DNA of 64,000 nt from Hyphomicrobiales bacterium (GCA_900469625.1 UBXV01000042.1:1-64000), one strand, 5' to 3'; shown: positions 18,549 to 28,019, counted from the stretch's first letter. The notes: a model not told the origin generated them from the sequence alone. Made by a program: numbers and translations.

Positions 18549-19922
18549 ATGGCACAGACTTGGACCCCGAATAGCTGGCGGCAGAAGCCCATTCAGCAGG
18601 TGCCGGAATATCCGGACCTTGCAGCTCTTGCGGCAACCGAAGCGAAGCTTGCGAAGTATCCGCCGCTGGTATTTGCCGGCGAAGCGCGGCGTCTGAAGAG
18701 CGCGCTTGCCAACGTTGCCGAAGGCCGCGGCTTCCTGCTGCAGGGCGGCGACTGCGCCGAGAGCTTTGCCGAGCATGGTGCCGACACGATCCGCGACTTC
18801 TTCCGCGCTTTCCTGCAGATGGCCGTCGTCCTGACGTTCGGCGCCCAGCAGCCCGTGGTCAAGGTCGGCCGTATCGCTGGCCAGTTCGCCAAGCCGCGCT
18901 CGTCCAACATCGAGAAGCAGGGCGACGTCGAGCTGCCGAGCTACCGTGGCGACATCATCAACGGCATCGATTTCACCGAAGCCGAGCGCGTTCCGGATCC
19001 GGAGCGGCAGATCATGGCCTACCGCCAGTCCGCCGCGACGCTCAACCTGCTGCGCGCCTTTGCGATGGGTGGCTATGCCAACCTCGACAACGTGCACCAG
19101 TGGATGCTCGGCTTCGTCAAGGACAGCCCGCAGGCCGAGCGCTACCGCAAGCTCGCCGACCGGATCTCCGAGACGATGGATTTCATGAAGGCGATCGGCA
19201 TCACCTCGGAGAACCATCCGAGCCTGCGCGAGACCGATTTCTTCACCAGCCACGAGGCGCTGCTGCTCGGCTACGAGCAGGCGCTGACGCGTGTCGATTC
19301 CACTTCGGGTGACTGGTACGCAACATCGGGCCACATGATCTGGATCGGCGACCGTACCCGCCAGCCTGATCACGCCCACATCGAGTACTGCCGTGGGATC
19401 AAGAACCCGCTTGGCCTGAAGTGCGGCCCGTCGCTGACGGCCGACGGTCTGCTGGAGCTGATCGATCTGCTCAACCCGGCCAACGAAGCCGGCCGCCTGA
19501 CGCTGATCTGCCGCTTCGGCCACGACAAGGTCGCCGAGCACCTGCCGCGCCTCATTCGTGCGGTCGAGCGCGAAGGCAAGAAGGTCGTCTGGTCCTGCGA
19601 TCCGATGCACGGCAACACGATCACGCTGAACAACTACAAGACCCGTCCGTTCGAGCGGATCCTGTCGGAAGTCGAGAGCTTCTTCCAGATCCACCGTGCG
19701 GAAGGTTCGCATCCGGGCGGCATCCACATCGAGATGACCGGCAACGACGTGACCGAGTGCACCGGCGGCGCTCGCGCGCTTTCGGGCGACGATCTGGCCG
19801 ACCGCTACCACACGCACTGCGATCCGCGCCTCAACGCGGACCAGGCGCTGGAACTGGCGTTCCTGCTCGCCGAGCGCATGAAGGGCGGCCGCGACGAGAA
19901 GAAGCTGGTCGTCAACGGCTGA
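18549..19922 (+). CDS. aroG: Class II 3-deoxy-D-arabino-heptulosonate 7-phosphate synthase
   Basis: 457 residues of the class II (plant-type) DAHP synthase family. It condenses phosphoenolpyruvate and erythrose 4-phosphate in the first step of the shikimate pathway. Conserved blocks include [48 protein letters not shown] and [14 protein letters not shown]; the cysteine and histidine of these bind the metal. ATG 18549 ([10 protein letters not shown]) follows CAGGTGATCGAA. Feedback regulation by aromatic amino acids or chorismate varies in the family and cannot be read here. An intrinsic terminator follows. Confidence 0.96.
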   Translation: MAQTWTPNSWRQKPIQQVPEYPDLAALAATEAKLAKYPPLVFAGEARRLKSALANVAEGRGFLLQGGDCAESFAEHGADTIRDFFRAFLQMAVVLTFGAQQPVVKVGRIAGQFAKPRSSNIEKQGDVELPSYRGDIINGIDFTEAERVPDPERQIMAYRQSAATLNLLRAFAMGGYANLDNVHQWMLGFVKDSPQAERYRKLADRISETMDFMKAIGITSENHPSLRETDFFTSHEALLLGYEQALTRVDSTSGDWYATSGHMIWIGDRTRQPDHAHIEYCRGIKNPLGLKCGPSLTADGLLELIDLLNPANEAGRLTLICRFGHDKVAEHLPRLIRAVEREGKKVVWSCDPMHGNTITLNNYKTRPFERILSEVESFFQIHRAEGSHPGGIHIEMTGNDVTECTGGARALSGDDLADRYHTHCDPRLNADQALELAFLLAERMKGGRDEKKLVVNG

Positions 19923-19985
19923 TCAAGCCCCCAGCGCCCGACGCTTCAGTTTTTCTGATTGTCGGTCGTCTGCTATGAAATTGAC

Positions 19986-20023
19986 AATGCCGGGCCCGCT
20001 CGCAAAGCTGGTCCGGCATTTTT
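19986..20023 (+). terminator. Rho-independent terminator of aroG
   Basis: AATGCCGG (19986-19993) pairs with CCGGCATT (20013-20020), followed by TTTCATTTCT. It is 63 bp past the aroG stop and upstream of the next gene's ribosome-binding site. Confidence 0.75.
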
Positions 20024-20046
20024 CATTTCTGGGAGGTCGGGGGACC

Positions 20047-20445
20047 ATGGCGGATATTCACAGCGGCGGCTGCCTTTGCGCGGCGGTACGCTTCAAGACG
20101 CACGGTGTGCTGCGCGAGCTGATCTTTTGCCATTGCAGCCAGTGCCGCAAGCAGACGGGCCTCTATTACGCTGCCACCAACGTGCTTGATCGCGATCTGG
20201 AGCTGCAAGGGGCCAAGGATGTGACCTGGTACCGTTCCAGCGAAAGAGCCCGCAGGGGCTTCTGCCGGCAATGCGGATCGGCGCTCTTCTGGAAATCCGA
20301 TGGTGCCGAATACACGTCGATCATGGCCGGTGCCTTTGAAACGCCGACGGACCTCGAGCCGGGCTACCACATCTTCTGCGCCGACAAGGGCGACTTCTAC
20401 GATATCGACGACGGCCTGCCGAAGTTCGACGCCGGGCGGACGTGA
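20047..20445 (+). CDS. GFA-fold (glutathione-dependent formaldehyde-activating-like) protein
   Basis: 132 residues of the GFA/CENP-V zinc fold. Zinc ligands are visible as GGCLCAAVRF, FCHCSQCRKQTG and CRQCGSALFW. The family includes a formaldehyde-glutathione adduct enzyme, but most members have no proven substrate, so the name should be held loosely. ATG 20047 follows GGAGGTCGGGGACC. It ends 4 bp before the 3' end of the convergent MerR-ATPase gene. Confidence 0.85.
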   Translation: MADIHSGGCLCAAVRFKTHGVLRELIFCHCSQCRKQTGLYYAATNVLDRDLELQGAKDVTWYRSSERARRGFCRQCGSALFWKSDGAEYTSIMAGAFETPTDLEPGYHIFCADKGDFYDIDDGLPKFDAGRT

Positions 20446-20449
20446 GTGG

Positions 20450-21490
20450 TCAGGCCACGCCAGCGCGCCAGGCGATGACGCCTTGCGTGCGCGCCCGTAC
20501 TTCAGGCGACGCAAGGCAGTGGGCGACACTCTCAAAGCCCGGAGCTCCGGGATAGGGCGCGACTTCGCTCGGCGGGCTATGGTTGGCGGGGCACAGGATG
20601 ATGGTTTCGCCCGACCCGAGCGCGCCAGGATCAAGGATGGCGTTGGAGCGGGTCAGCATGAATATGGGGCGCCTGTCGGCTCGACCGTCGCGCAAATGGC
20701 CGATCAGCGCGGTCTGCGATGCGGCATCGAGGTCCTGCTCGACCATATCGATGACGAATGCGCTGGCGTCGGCCTCGAGCGCCAACAGCAGAACGATCAG
20801 CGCCGATGACGCGACGGCACCGTCGTCCACCAAACGCGCGACCGTGGTCCCGATGCAGGACCGCAGCGCGGCATCCTCGTCGAGCCGGCGGGTGGCCGAC
20901 AGGCGGCATGTCTCTTCCAGGCGGTCGAGCCCGACAAAAGCGCATCCGGGCAGGGCCGTGGCGATCGCCTTGGCGAGGCGTGTCTTCCCGCTGCCGAGTG
21001 GTCCGGTGATGTAGGTCAACGGGTGAAGTCCATTGAGGGTGAACGTCTCTCCGCCCCATGGCCACGGAAGCTCGAGCGCAAGACCTGGGCCGGTTTCCGG
21101 TGATTGCGCTTGCATCTGCGCCAGCGTCGCCGGCACGGCCTCGTGATCGGCCGGCAGGTCGAGGCGCAGACGGCGTAGTTTCTCGACGGTCGCGTGGAGG
21201 TCATGCATCCGTGTCTCGAGCACACTCTGCTGCGCGGCGAGCGTGGCGCCGAGCTGCCGTCGCTCTTCGGCAAGCACGCGCCCGATCTTTGCCAGGCTAA
21301 GACCAAGCGAACGAAGCGCGACGATCTCGCGGGCGCGCTCCATCTGTGCGGGCCCGTAGGTTCGCCATCCCGCCGAGGTTCGCACCGGGGCCATCAATCC
21401 GCGCTGCTCATAGAGGCGCAGTGCCTTTGCCGATACCCCGAGCCGTTTGGCAGCCTCGGTCGCGTTCAAGAATTGTGCGGGAGTGTTCAC
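20450..21490 (-). CDS. MerR-type regulator fused to a P-loop ATPase
   Basis: 346 residues with two parts. Residues 9-75 are a MerR winged helix (ATEAAKRLGVSAKALRLYEQRG...RTY), followed by a coiled-coil dimerisation helix to about 110. From about 150 a nucleoside-triphosphatase domain begins, with Walker A GPLGSGKT at 163-170 and a hydrophobic strand before Asp (SAFVIDMVEQD) as a possible Walker B. The ordinary MerR effector domain is absent; the ATPase sits in its place. GTG 21490 follows GAGGTGATTC. It may couple nucleotide state to DNA binding; the target is unknown. It is tail-to-tail with the GFA gene. Confidence 0.8.
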   Translation of the reverse strand: MNTPAQFLNATEAAKRLGVSAKALRLYEQRGLMAPVRTSAGWRTYGPAQMERAREIVALRSLGLSLAKIGRVLAEERRQLGATLAAQQSVLETRMHDLHATVEKLRRLRLDLPADHEAVPATLAQMQAQSPETGPGLALELPWPWGGETFTLNGLHPLTYITGPLGSGKTRLAKAIATALPGCAFVGLDRLEETCRLSATRRLDEDAALRSCIGTTVARLVDDGAVASSALIVLLLALEADASAFVIDMVEQDLDAASQTALIGHLRDGRADRRPIFMLTRSNAILDPGALGSGETIILCPANHSPPSEVAPYPGAPGFESVAHCLASPEVRARTQGVIAWRAGVA

Positions 21491-21645
21491 GAATCACCTC
21501 GTCCTGTTGGCCGCAGTCCTTATCGCTCCTGCCCCTGGGGACGGGTCAACCGGAGAGGTCAAAAATGTGGTGGGGGCGTGAACGCCGGGCGCATGGGCGC
21601 GCAAGGGGCTGGCCTGACGTGACGCATTGCAGCGCGGACACGTGC

Positions 21646-22677
21646 CTACTTCAGCAGGCGAACCGCATCTTGCGTGGCACGTTCGTAGGCGTTGGCGAGT
21701 GCAGCAAGCTTGACCGCCTGCCACCGACAATAGATATCGACCAGGCCCGCGCTCATCCAGAAGCGGCCGCGCGCGCCGTCATTCGCCCGGCCGATGAAGC
21801 CGTTGTCCTGCGCCTTGGTAAACAGCCTGCGCACATGGGTATTGGAAATCATGTAGTGCGTCGCAAGCTCGGCCAGATTGAGATCCAGCCAGACCTTTCC
21901 GTCGACCGGCGTCAAGGTTTTCGGACGGGCCATGAGGTCATCGAGCAGCAAGCCGCCGCATTCGGTCCAAACGAAGATCTCGACGCCTTCGGGCGGCACG
22001 CTCCAGCTCTTGTCGGACAGGAGCATCCGAGCCGCGATCGGCTGCGTGCGCCAAAGGACCGAGATATCCGCCTCGACATGCTCCAGCCGGTTGCCGCCAT
22101 CCAGACGGTCAAGCGTGCCCATCTGGCTCATGAACCACCGCATCATCGCACTTTCGCTGACGTCGGTCGGCTCGAGAGGGCGAACCTTCCTGTTCGTCCG
22201 CTCGCCGCTTACATCCCGCAGGAGTTTGTAGGCCAGCAGTTCGGACAGGAAAGCGGCAGCGGTGTTTCTGCTGGCGCCACCGGTATCGCGCATGAATTTC
22301 AGCAGACGTGCAGCCGTTATGCCGGAATCGGGATGGGATGGATCGCGCTCGAGATGAAGGGCAAAGGCCGCCTGGGAGAGCATCCATTTCTGGTGGGAGG
22401 CCACCAGCCGGGCGACGCGGGGAAAGATGTCGTAGACCGCCATGAGGTCGCGGGCACTGATCTGCAACGTTTCGCGTAAAAGCGGATTGCGCAAAATCCC
22501 GTCCGCCGTGAAGGCGAGCGGTTTTTCCGGCGCAGCATCCCCCTGTTTTGCCACCCAATGCATCTGTTGTGCACGTCTCCCGACGATCTGTCGCACACGC
22601 CGCGAGGGTCGATCCCGCGCCGCGCCTGCCTCGATATCACTCAACCCGACCGCTTGTAGCAGTTCTACCTTGCCCAT
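21646..22677 (-). CDS. Unrecognised protein with two winged-helix-like segments
   Basis: About 343 residues, family not recognised. Two segments look like winged helix-turn-helix units: around residues 125-160 (ITAARLLKFMRDTGGASRN, then LSELLAYKLLRDV) and near 285-320 (LAELATHYMISNTHVRRLF, then AQDNGFIGRA with a basic wing). This suggests a transcriptional regulator, but there is no ligand domain I can name. The start is uncertain: ATG 22677 and ATG 22695 both lack a Shine-Dalgarno sequence, and TTG 22716 lies inside a terminator hairpin. It follows the TadG gene on the same strand, after that terminator. Confidence 0.6.
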   Translation of the reverse strand: MGKVELLQAVGLSDIEAGAARDRPSRRVRQIVGRRAQQMHWVAKQGDAAPEKPLAFTADGILRNPLLRETLQISARDLMAVYDIFPRVARLVASHQKWMLSQAAFALHLERDPSHPDSGITAARLLKFMRDTGGASRNTAAAFLSELLAYKLLRDVSGERTNRKVRPLEPTDVSESAMMRWFMSQMGTLDRLDGGNRLEHVEADISVLWRTQPIAARMLLSDKSWSVPPEGVEIFVWTECGGLLLDDLMARPKTLTPVDGKVWLDLNLAELATHYMISNTHVRRLFTKAQDNGFIGRANDGARGRFWMSAGLVDIYCRWQAVKLAALANAYERATQDAVRLLK

Positions 22678-22703
22678 AACGTGCGAACCCATCATTTTGT
22701 TCG

Positions 22704-22740
22704 AAAGGGCCGCCAACGGATTTTCCGCTGTCGGCCCTTT
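22704..22740 (-). terminator. Rho-independent terminator of the TadE/TadG operon
   Basis: Perfect 9-bp arms AAAGGGCCG / CGGCCCTTT with a 19-base loop, 18 bp beyond the tadG-like stop on the minus strand. The downstream T run is short. It leaves almost no room for a promoter before the next gene, whose expression may depend on read-through. Confidence 0.7.
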
Positions 22741-22758
22741 TCGTGTTTGGGGGACGTC

Positions 22759-24498
22759 TTACTGGACCAGAACGGGAGGTTGGCACTTGACGCCTGTGAC
22801 CCTGACATCCGCTTCACCCACCCGCACGCCCACCAGCAGCAACAGGTTGTAGAGCAGATCGTCTACCGGTTTTGTGACAGCGCCGAGCGTCTGGGCAAGA
22901 GCCTGCTGCAGGACCGTCGGGCTGCCGAGCGTCAGGAACAGGACCTGGATGTTCAGGTCGAGATTGTTGAGCAGGGTCTGCGTGGTCGATGACAGAATGT
23001 CTTTCGTCGAAACGCTCTTGATCGAACGCGCGGCGACTTCCGCCGGACTGAAGGTGAGGCGGGACGCTTGAAGGTTCTGTGCCTCGACATGGGCGATGGC
23101 GTCGATCTTGACGACGAGTGCGTCGACAATGCGGGCCCGCTCCACCCGTGCGTCGGATGAGAAGCTCGACAGCACCTTCGGGTTGACATCGCCGATCGCG
23201 ATCTCGGCAACACCCGGCACGGCGTCGACGACGACGGCCGCGTTGTCCGGCTTGCCGCCGTAGCAGCGGATGTCGGCAAGCTTTGCTTCTGCGTGGGCGA
23301 GTTCGACATAGATGGGCAACCGAATGCGGATACCCGCAAGTGCGGCGAGGCCGTCGACATTCACCTCAACGGCGAGGCGCGTCTGTGCGGTGCGGACCGC
23401 GGCGCCCGGGGCACCGAGACGATGACTTGGTGTCTGGACCGGCGGCTCGCCGACCGCCAGCTTCACGGTTGCCGAGGCAATGCCCGGAAGTCCGGCAACG
23501 GCGTTAAGAGCGATCTGGTTCTCGCCATTGGCAATGGCGGCGGCAGCCGAGACGATCTGCAGCGCACTCACTCTCATCGCCCAGTCGGAGCCGGCATCAA
23601 TCCTCAAGTCTTTCTTGGGGTCGAGATTGAGGATCTGGGCGAGGGTGAAGGTTTTCTTGTTGTTCGCCGTGGCGAGTTCGATGCTCTTGAGGGCGGAGTT
23701 GACGGTCCCCGACAGACCCTGGAACAGCCGCATCGACGACAGCAGCTGCGGCATGGTCAGCTGGGCGTTGAGCACGTCCTCGTAGGATGCAGCCGTCAGG
23801 CTGAGCTTGGTCGCGACGATCTTCAGGAAAGGCTGGATATCGATATCGGCAGCGATCAAGGCCTGGTAGTCCATGACCTTCAGGGAGATCTTGGTGCCGA
23901 GCATCTGACCGAGAATGGCGTTGAGCAGGCCATCGTTCAGGCTGGCAAGCCGGGACCCGACGGAGAATGCAGCGATCTTGGAACTCGCGGCCGTGCCGGT
24001 GACACTCAGATCCGGCGGCGCGCTGAAGGCGGACGCGAAAAAGATCAGCCCCTTCTTTTGGAGGCGCACCTGGACCGCATCCGAAGGGGAAGCATCCTTG
24101 ATGAAACGCTTGCCGGCTGGAATGCTGGGGTCGGGCACATAACGTCCGCGCGTCACTGTTGCGACCCCATCGACCTTCGCCGTGCTGGCTTCACCCGCCG
24201 GCAGAACCTTGCCATCGACCGTCATCAGGCCGGCGGGTGTCGCGACGGCGAAATTCAGCTTGTTGTTGAAAAAATGCTTGAGCACGGCCTGCTCCGCCGA
24301 GGGCACGCTGGCAGCTGCGGCGATCGCTGCAAGATCGACCGTCGACTGCATTTCCTGCTTCTGGACCGTGAGGTAGCCGTAGTCGACGCCAAGGGCCATG
24401 GAGGCAATGACGAGCGGCATGACGAGCGCGGCGGACATACCGATATTGCCATCGTTTGCTCGCCCGAACAGGCGCATGGATGGGAACTTCATGGTCAT
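22759..24498 (-). CDS. TadG-like pilus-assembly/secreted protein (Flp pilus type)
   Basis: 579 residues. The N-terminus is typical of Tad minor pseudopilins and TadG: a short basic segment, then GNIGMSAALVMPLVIASMALGVD (residues about 18-40), followed by QMQSTVDLAAIAAA-like spacing. The rest is a large extracytoplasmic region rich in Ala, Val and Leu without cysteine pairs of note. ATG 24498 begins one base after the stop of the TadE gene, so the two are translationally coupled. No TadA/CpaF ATPase, secretin or Flp pilin is in the window, so the pair is an orphan or works with a distant Tad locus. Confidence 0.8.
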   Translation of the reverse strand: MTMKFPSMRLFGRANDGNIGMSAALVMPLVIASMALGVDYGYLTVQKQEMQSTVDLAAIAAAASVPSAEQAVLKHFFNNKLNFAVATPAGLMTVDGKVLPAGEASTAKVDGVATVTRGRYVPDPSIPAGKRFIKDASPSDAVQVRLQKKGLIFFASAFSAPPDLSVTGTAASSKIAAFSVGSRLASLNDGLLNAILGQMLGTKISLKVMDYQALIAADIDIQPFLKIVATKLSLTAASYEDVLNAQLTMPQLLSSMRLFQGLSGTVNSALKSIELATANNKKTFTLAQILNLDPKKDLRIDAGSDWAMRVSALQIVSAAAAIANGENQIALNAVAGLPGIASATVKLAVGEPPVQTPSHRLGAPGAAVRTAQTRLAVEVNVDGLAALAGIRIRLPIYVELAHAEAKLADIRCYGGKPDNAAVVVDAVPGVAEIAIGDVNPKVLSSFSSDARVERARIVDALVVKIDAIAHVEAQNLQASRLTFSPAEVAARSIKSVSTKDILSSTTQTLLNNLDLNIQVLFLTLGSPTVLQQALAQTLGAVTKPVDDLLYNLLLLVGVRVGEADVRVTGVKCQPPVLVQ

Positions 24499-24499
24499 C

Positions 24500-24922
24500 T
24501 CAGATCCCCCCCACGCGAATGGTGGCGAAGCGTTCGATCTTCTCGTTCGGCATTGCAAAGGTGAACATGTTGAAGATCGGCAGATCGCCTGCGTCGTACT
24601 TGATCCTGACCGTGAACTGGTTGGCGTTGCCCGCATCGTCCTTGACCGTGACGGTCATTCGAGACGGCTTGATGAACGCCTGATCCATGGTCGTGCGCTG
24701 GATATAGTCGGTGGCAAGCCGCTCCCGTTCGCCTTCGGAAAGCCCGGCGATCGCGGTTCGCGCAGCATCGGCTGCGATCTGCTGGATGGAGTGCGCAGCA
24801 CTCAGGTAGATGCCATAGGCGATCAATGTGAGCACGCATAGAAAGAAGAGGGGCGCGATGATTGCAAATTCAATTGCGGCAGCGCCATCGCGGCTGCCAG
24901 ACAGGCGCGTAAAAATGGACAT
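24500..24922 (-). CDS. TadE-family pseudopilin-like protein
   Basis: 140 residues with the TadE pattern: a short cationic leader, then RDGAAAIEFAIIAPLFFLCV with the conserved Glu in the processing region, one membrane helix, and a small beta-rich extracytoplasmic domain (TVTVKDDAG...VRIKYD). It would be inserted in the inner membrane and cleaved like other Tad prepilins. ATG 24922 follows GGAGTTGCTGAA; an earlier in-frame start at 24988 is unlikely. It is the first gene of a two-gene unit with the TadG-like gene and has about 200 bp of AT-rich promoter region upstream. Confidence 0.82.
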   Translation of the reverse strand: MSIFTRLSGSRDGAAAIEFAIIAPLFFLCVLTLIAYGIYLSAAHSIQQIAADAARTAIAGLSEGERERLATDYIQRTTMDQAFIKPSRMTVTVKDDAGNANQFTVRIKYDAGDLPIFNMFTFAMPNEKIERFATIRVGGI

Positions 24923-25130
24923 TTCAGCAACTCCGACCGAACCGTGACTGCTTTTTTTCTGTCCCTGCGCCTTAACGGTGCGCCTCAAGTGTTAATTTTT
25001 CGATACGCGAATAGGTTGTTTCAATGGCTAGAAATAGCCTATTGTTGTAAAATGCATATTTGTGATTGAATTAGGAATTGCGCGGATTCCTGGGGTTTTT
25101 TACCCTTCGCGCGGTGCCCATTCCCGCTGT

Positions 25131-25679
25131 CTATTCGACATCCGGTGTGTTCCGATATTGGGCAAGCTGGCGGTTGAGGTTGGCGATGTCGGTGCGCAAC
25201 TCGGCAATCTCGCGCAGCAGCACGTCATCGACCTTGTGGTGCAGGGCGATCAATTCGACCTCCGATTTCAGATTGACCTCATAATCCTTGGCTGCGGCGA
25301 AGCGGTCGCGCTCTGCCTGGCGGTTCTGGGACATCATGATAACAGGCGCCTGCAGGGCGGCCAGCATCGACAAGAGCAGGTTGAGGAAGATGAACGGGTA
25401 GGGATCGAAGGCACCTGCCACCAGCAGGATGGTGTTGAGGATGACCCAGACGACCAGAAAGCCGCAGAAGCCGAGGATGAAGGACCAGGAGCCGCCGACC
25501 CTGGCAATGGCGTCGGCGAGCCGGTCTCCGACGGAGAGCTCGGCGTTGAATTCAACATTGGTGTCCGTCGAGACCGTGCGCCGTTCCTTGGCGCGCGTCA
25601 GGATGCGCCGCTCGATTTCGCCGAGTTCGGTGACTGATTTGCCGAAGAGATGCTGCGAGATTTCGTTGATGTGCGACAT
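25131..25679 (-). CDS. DUF1003 membrane protein
   Basis: 182 residues matching DUF1003. The N-terminal soluble part is followed by two membrane helices (about residues 66-88, SWSFILGFCGFLVVWVIL; and 93-115, PYPFIFLNLLLSMLAALQAP), then the family mark VIMMSQNRQAERDR and a C-terminal coiled-coil (LHHKVDDVLLREIAEL). The function is unknown. ATG 25679 has CGGAGACAGAC upstream. It is the last gene of a minus-strand run and has no clear partner. Confidence 0.88.
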   Translation of the reverse strand: MSHINEISQHLFGKSVTELGEIERRILTRAKERRTVSTDTNVEFNAELSVGDRLADAIARVGGSWSFILGFCGFLVVWVILNTILLVAGAFDPYPFIFLNLLLSMLAALQAPVIMMSQNRQAERDRFAAAKDYEVNLKSEVELIALHHKVDDVLLREIAELRTDIANLNRQLAQYRNTPDVE

Positions 25680-25752
25680 GTCTGTCTCCGAGGAAGGATA
25701 CGGAAATATCTAGCGCATCATTTCAATGAAGACATCAACGGGATCGACGAAA

Positions 25753-25788
25753 TGACAGAGCCGGACGGGCGACCGTCCGGCTCTGTCA
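25753..25788 (-). terminator. Strong hairpin terminator of the LtaS-like gene
   Basis: Arms of 16 perfect base pairs, TGACAGAGCCGGACGG / CCGTCCGGCTCTGTCA, with a GCGA tetraloop, 39 bp past the stop of the 25.8-kb gene. A short TTTCGTC follows on the minus strand. It is the most stable hairpin I found in the window. Confidence 0.8.
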
Positions 25789-25827
25789 GTCTATGCGCGC
25801 ATGGATGCTGCGTGCGGCTTGGCGTTC

Positions 25828-27768
25828 TTAAAGGCCGGCGGCGTAGAGGTCCGCGTGCGACTTGAAGAAACGGTCTGTCGAGTAACGCTTGCCGAACATC
25901 ATGTCGTGCTGCAGGAAGCGGTAGTCGCGCAGCAGCGCCGGCACCTTCGGCTGGCGTGACCACTCGGCAACGTCCTTGCCGTTCTTGCGGATCAGCATGT
26001 AGCGGTCGACGACACGGTACTGGTCGTGCACCTTGCCGAGGAAGCCGGTGTAGTAGGGGTGCTCGTAGCCGGATTGCTTCAGGATCTGGTAGGAGAGGAA
26101 CGCCGGGCTGATGGTGCCGACATTCTTCTTCGGGCCGGTCTTGTTCGACCAGACGACGAGCGGCGTTTCGTGCTGCGCCTTCATCTGCTCCTTCGAACCT
26201 TTGCGCTCCGCGGTCACGCCCTTCATGAAACCGGTGTTGGTATAGACTGTGTTGAGCGGCGGCAGGTGGTCGCCGAAGAGCACGATGACCGTTTCGCGGT
26301 CGCGTTCCTTGGCCCAGTCCATCAGCTTCTTCAAGCTTTCGTCGGCTTCCTTGATGCCCTGTGCGTAGGTTTCCAGCACCTGGCGATCGCTTTCGGGCAG
26401 GTTGCCTTCGACCTTGATGGTGTTCTTGGCATAGCGGTTGGCCTCATAGGGGCCGTGGCCCTGCAGCGTCACCGCGAAGAAGAAGAACGGATCGTCCATG
26501 GCGTCGGCCTGGCGGATGATCTCGTCGGTCAGCGATTCGTCCGAGGCGAAGATGCCGCGCTTCTGCATCGGCGGCATGTTCTCCTCCGACTTGAAGGTGT
26601 CGAAGCCGAAGGCCTTGTAGACGGCGGTGCGGTTCCAGAACCAGCTCTGGAACGGGTGGATGGCGCGCGAGACATAGCCTTCGCCGCGGAAGAAGGTGGC
26701 AAGCGAGGGGATCGGATTGCGGATGTACTGCTGGTACGGGATGCTGCCATAAGGCAGGAAGGCATTGGAAAAGCCGGTCAGCGCTTCGAATTCGACATTG
26801 GCCGTCATGCCGCCGAACTCGGGCGAGAACACGTTGCCGGACTGCATCTCGCGGATGGTCGGCATCGGGTCGGGCGAAAGCTTGACGTTCGGCAGACGGG
26901 TCGGATCCCAGAAGGATTCGCTCATCAGAACGATGACGTCGGGCTTGCTGCGATGGGAGGTGCCGGCCGGCAGCGGCTTGACCGGGATGCGGTCGATCGC
27001 ATCGGCCATGTAGCCGGAGGGCGCGCTGACATTGGCCATCGGCAGGTTGATCGCGAAGGCGAGCGCAAAGCCGTTGTGGCGATAGTTCTCGGTCTGGTCC
27101 CACATGATCGGGATGACCTTCAAGCGGTCGCGGATCCAGGAGAACTGGTTGTAGTCCATGATGTTCCAGAAGGCGAACAGCAACGGCAGCGCAAACGCAG
27201 CGCGCGCGATGCGCTCGCGGCGCGTCAACTTGGGGAAGTTGCGCCAGGCGTAGCGCAGCAACAGGCCGATCGCGGCAACGGCTGCAACAAGACCGACGGC
27301 GATGCCGACGGCGGTCCACGGACGGTCCTTGACCAGAACCGGCATCAGTTCGAGGATCTGGCGGCCGAAGAGAAAGTCGGTCGGGTAGAGCGGGTCGGAG
27401 AGAAAGACCTGCTTCTGCTGGCAGATGATGGCCGGAATGATCGCCAGCGGCGCCAGCACCACGGCGGACTTGTGCTCACGGCCGAAGAAGCCGTCGATCG
27501 CAAGCAGAATGAGGAAGAACGCGCCGATGGTGGTCCAGGCTGGGCGCGTCGGATCGAGGAAATAGGCAACCGTGTCTGCCATGGACTGGCGCACGATCAA
27601 CTCGACCGCAAAAACGAGGGCTGCCGCGATCGCGAGCGAAAACAATGCACTGCGTGCGGAGGTCAGCGTCTTGGCGTGCCGCGCGGCAAATCCGGGTCTA
27701 GTTGCGTAGACTCCCGATCTCCTGGCCACGGCTGTATCGATATTAGCCAACATCTTCTCCAATTTCAT
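25828..27768 (-). CDS. LtaS-like phosphoglycerol transferase (sulfatase fold, inner membrane)
   Basis: 646 residues. About five membrane helices fall in the first 200 residues, then a periplasmic alkaline-phosphatase-like domain. Catalytic-type features are LMSESFW near residue 285, GGMTANVEFEALTG with the probable nucleophile threonine, and the metal site FGDHLPP. In Gram-negative rhizobia such enzymes attach phosphoglycerol to cyclic glucans or other periplasmic glycans, not lipoteichoic acid. ATG 27768 has no good ribosome-binding site; TTG 27771 and ATG 27753 (just after TTGGAGAAG) are alternatives. It is divergent from nadE. Confidence 0.85.
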   Translation of the reverse strand: MKLEKMLANIDTAVARRSGVYATRPGFAARHAKTLTSARSALFSLAIAAALVFAVELIVRQSMADTVAYFLDPTRPAWTTIGAFFLILLAIDGFFGREHKSAVVLAPLAIIPAIICQQKQVFLSDPLYPTDFLFGRQILELMPVLVKDRPWTAVGIAVGLVAAVAAIGLLLRYAWRNFPKLTRRERIARAAFALPLLFAFWNIMDYNQFSWIRDRLKVIPIMWDQTENYRHNGFALAFAINLPMANVSAPSGYMADAIDRIPVKPLPAGTSHRSKPDVIVLMSESFWDPTRLPNVKLSPDPMPTIREMQSGNVFSPEFGGMTANVEFEALTGFSNAFLPYGSIPYQQYIRNPIPSLATFFRGEGYVSRAIHPFQSWFWNRTAVYKAFGFDTFKSEENMPPMQKRGIFASDESLTDEIIRQADAMDDPFFFFAVTLQGHGPYEANRYAKNTIKVEGNLPESDRQVLETYAQGIKEADESLKKLMDWAKERDRETVIVLFGDHLPPLNTVYTNTGFMKGVTAERKGSKEQMKAQHETPLVVWSNKTGPKKNVGTISPAFLSYQILKQSGYEHPYYTGFLGKVHDQYRVVDRYMLIRKNGKDVAEWSRQPKVPALLRDYRFLQHDMMFGKRYSTDRFFKSHADLYAAGL

Positions 27769-28019
27769 CAATGTGTCGTGTAACTGTCATACGACCGTCA
27801 TTTTGAACAGGGGATGAATGGTTTGTTCAGGGAGATTGGAAACAGGCTTTCGTGACGTGAGGACGCGCGAGCGCGCGCCGATAACAAGCCGGAAAAGCAG
27901 AATTTTTTGGAATTTTTCGCGTGGCGATGATTGCCTGTGGGAATTTCCCCGCGGATTGCGCTAAAGATCGGTGCGAAAGTCAGACGCATTCGTTCGAGAA
28001 TAGACCGACAGGCCCGCTC

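Noticed and set aside
20047-20445. Naming the GFA-fold protein a formaldehyde-activating enzyme
   Set aside because: The zinc fold is clear, but few family members have that activity and no formaldehyde pathway gene is adjacent.
26026-27783. 585-codon plus-strand frame opposite the LtaS-like gene
   Set aside because: It lies wholly over a gene with conserved catalytic motifs, and its own translation shows no motif.
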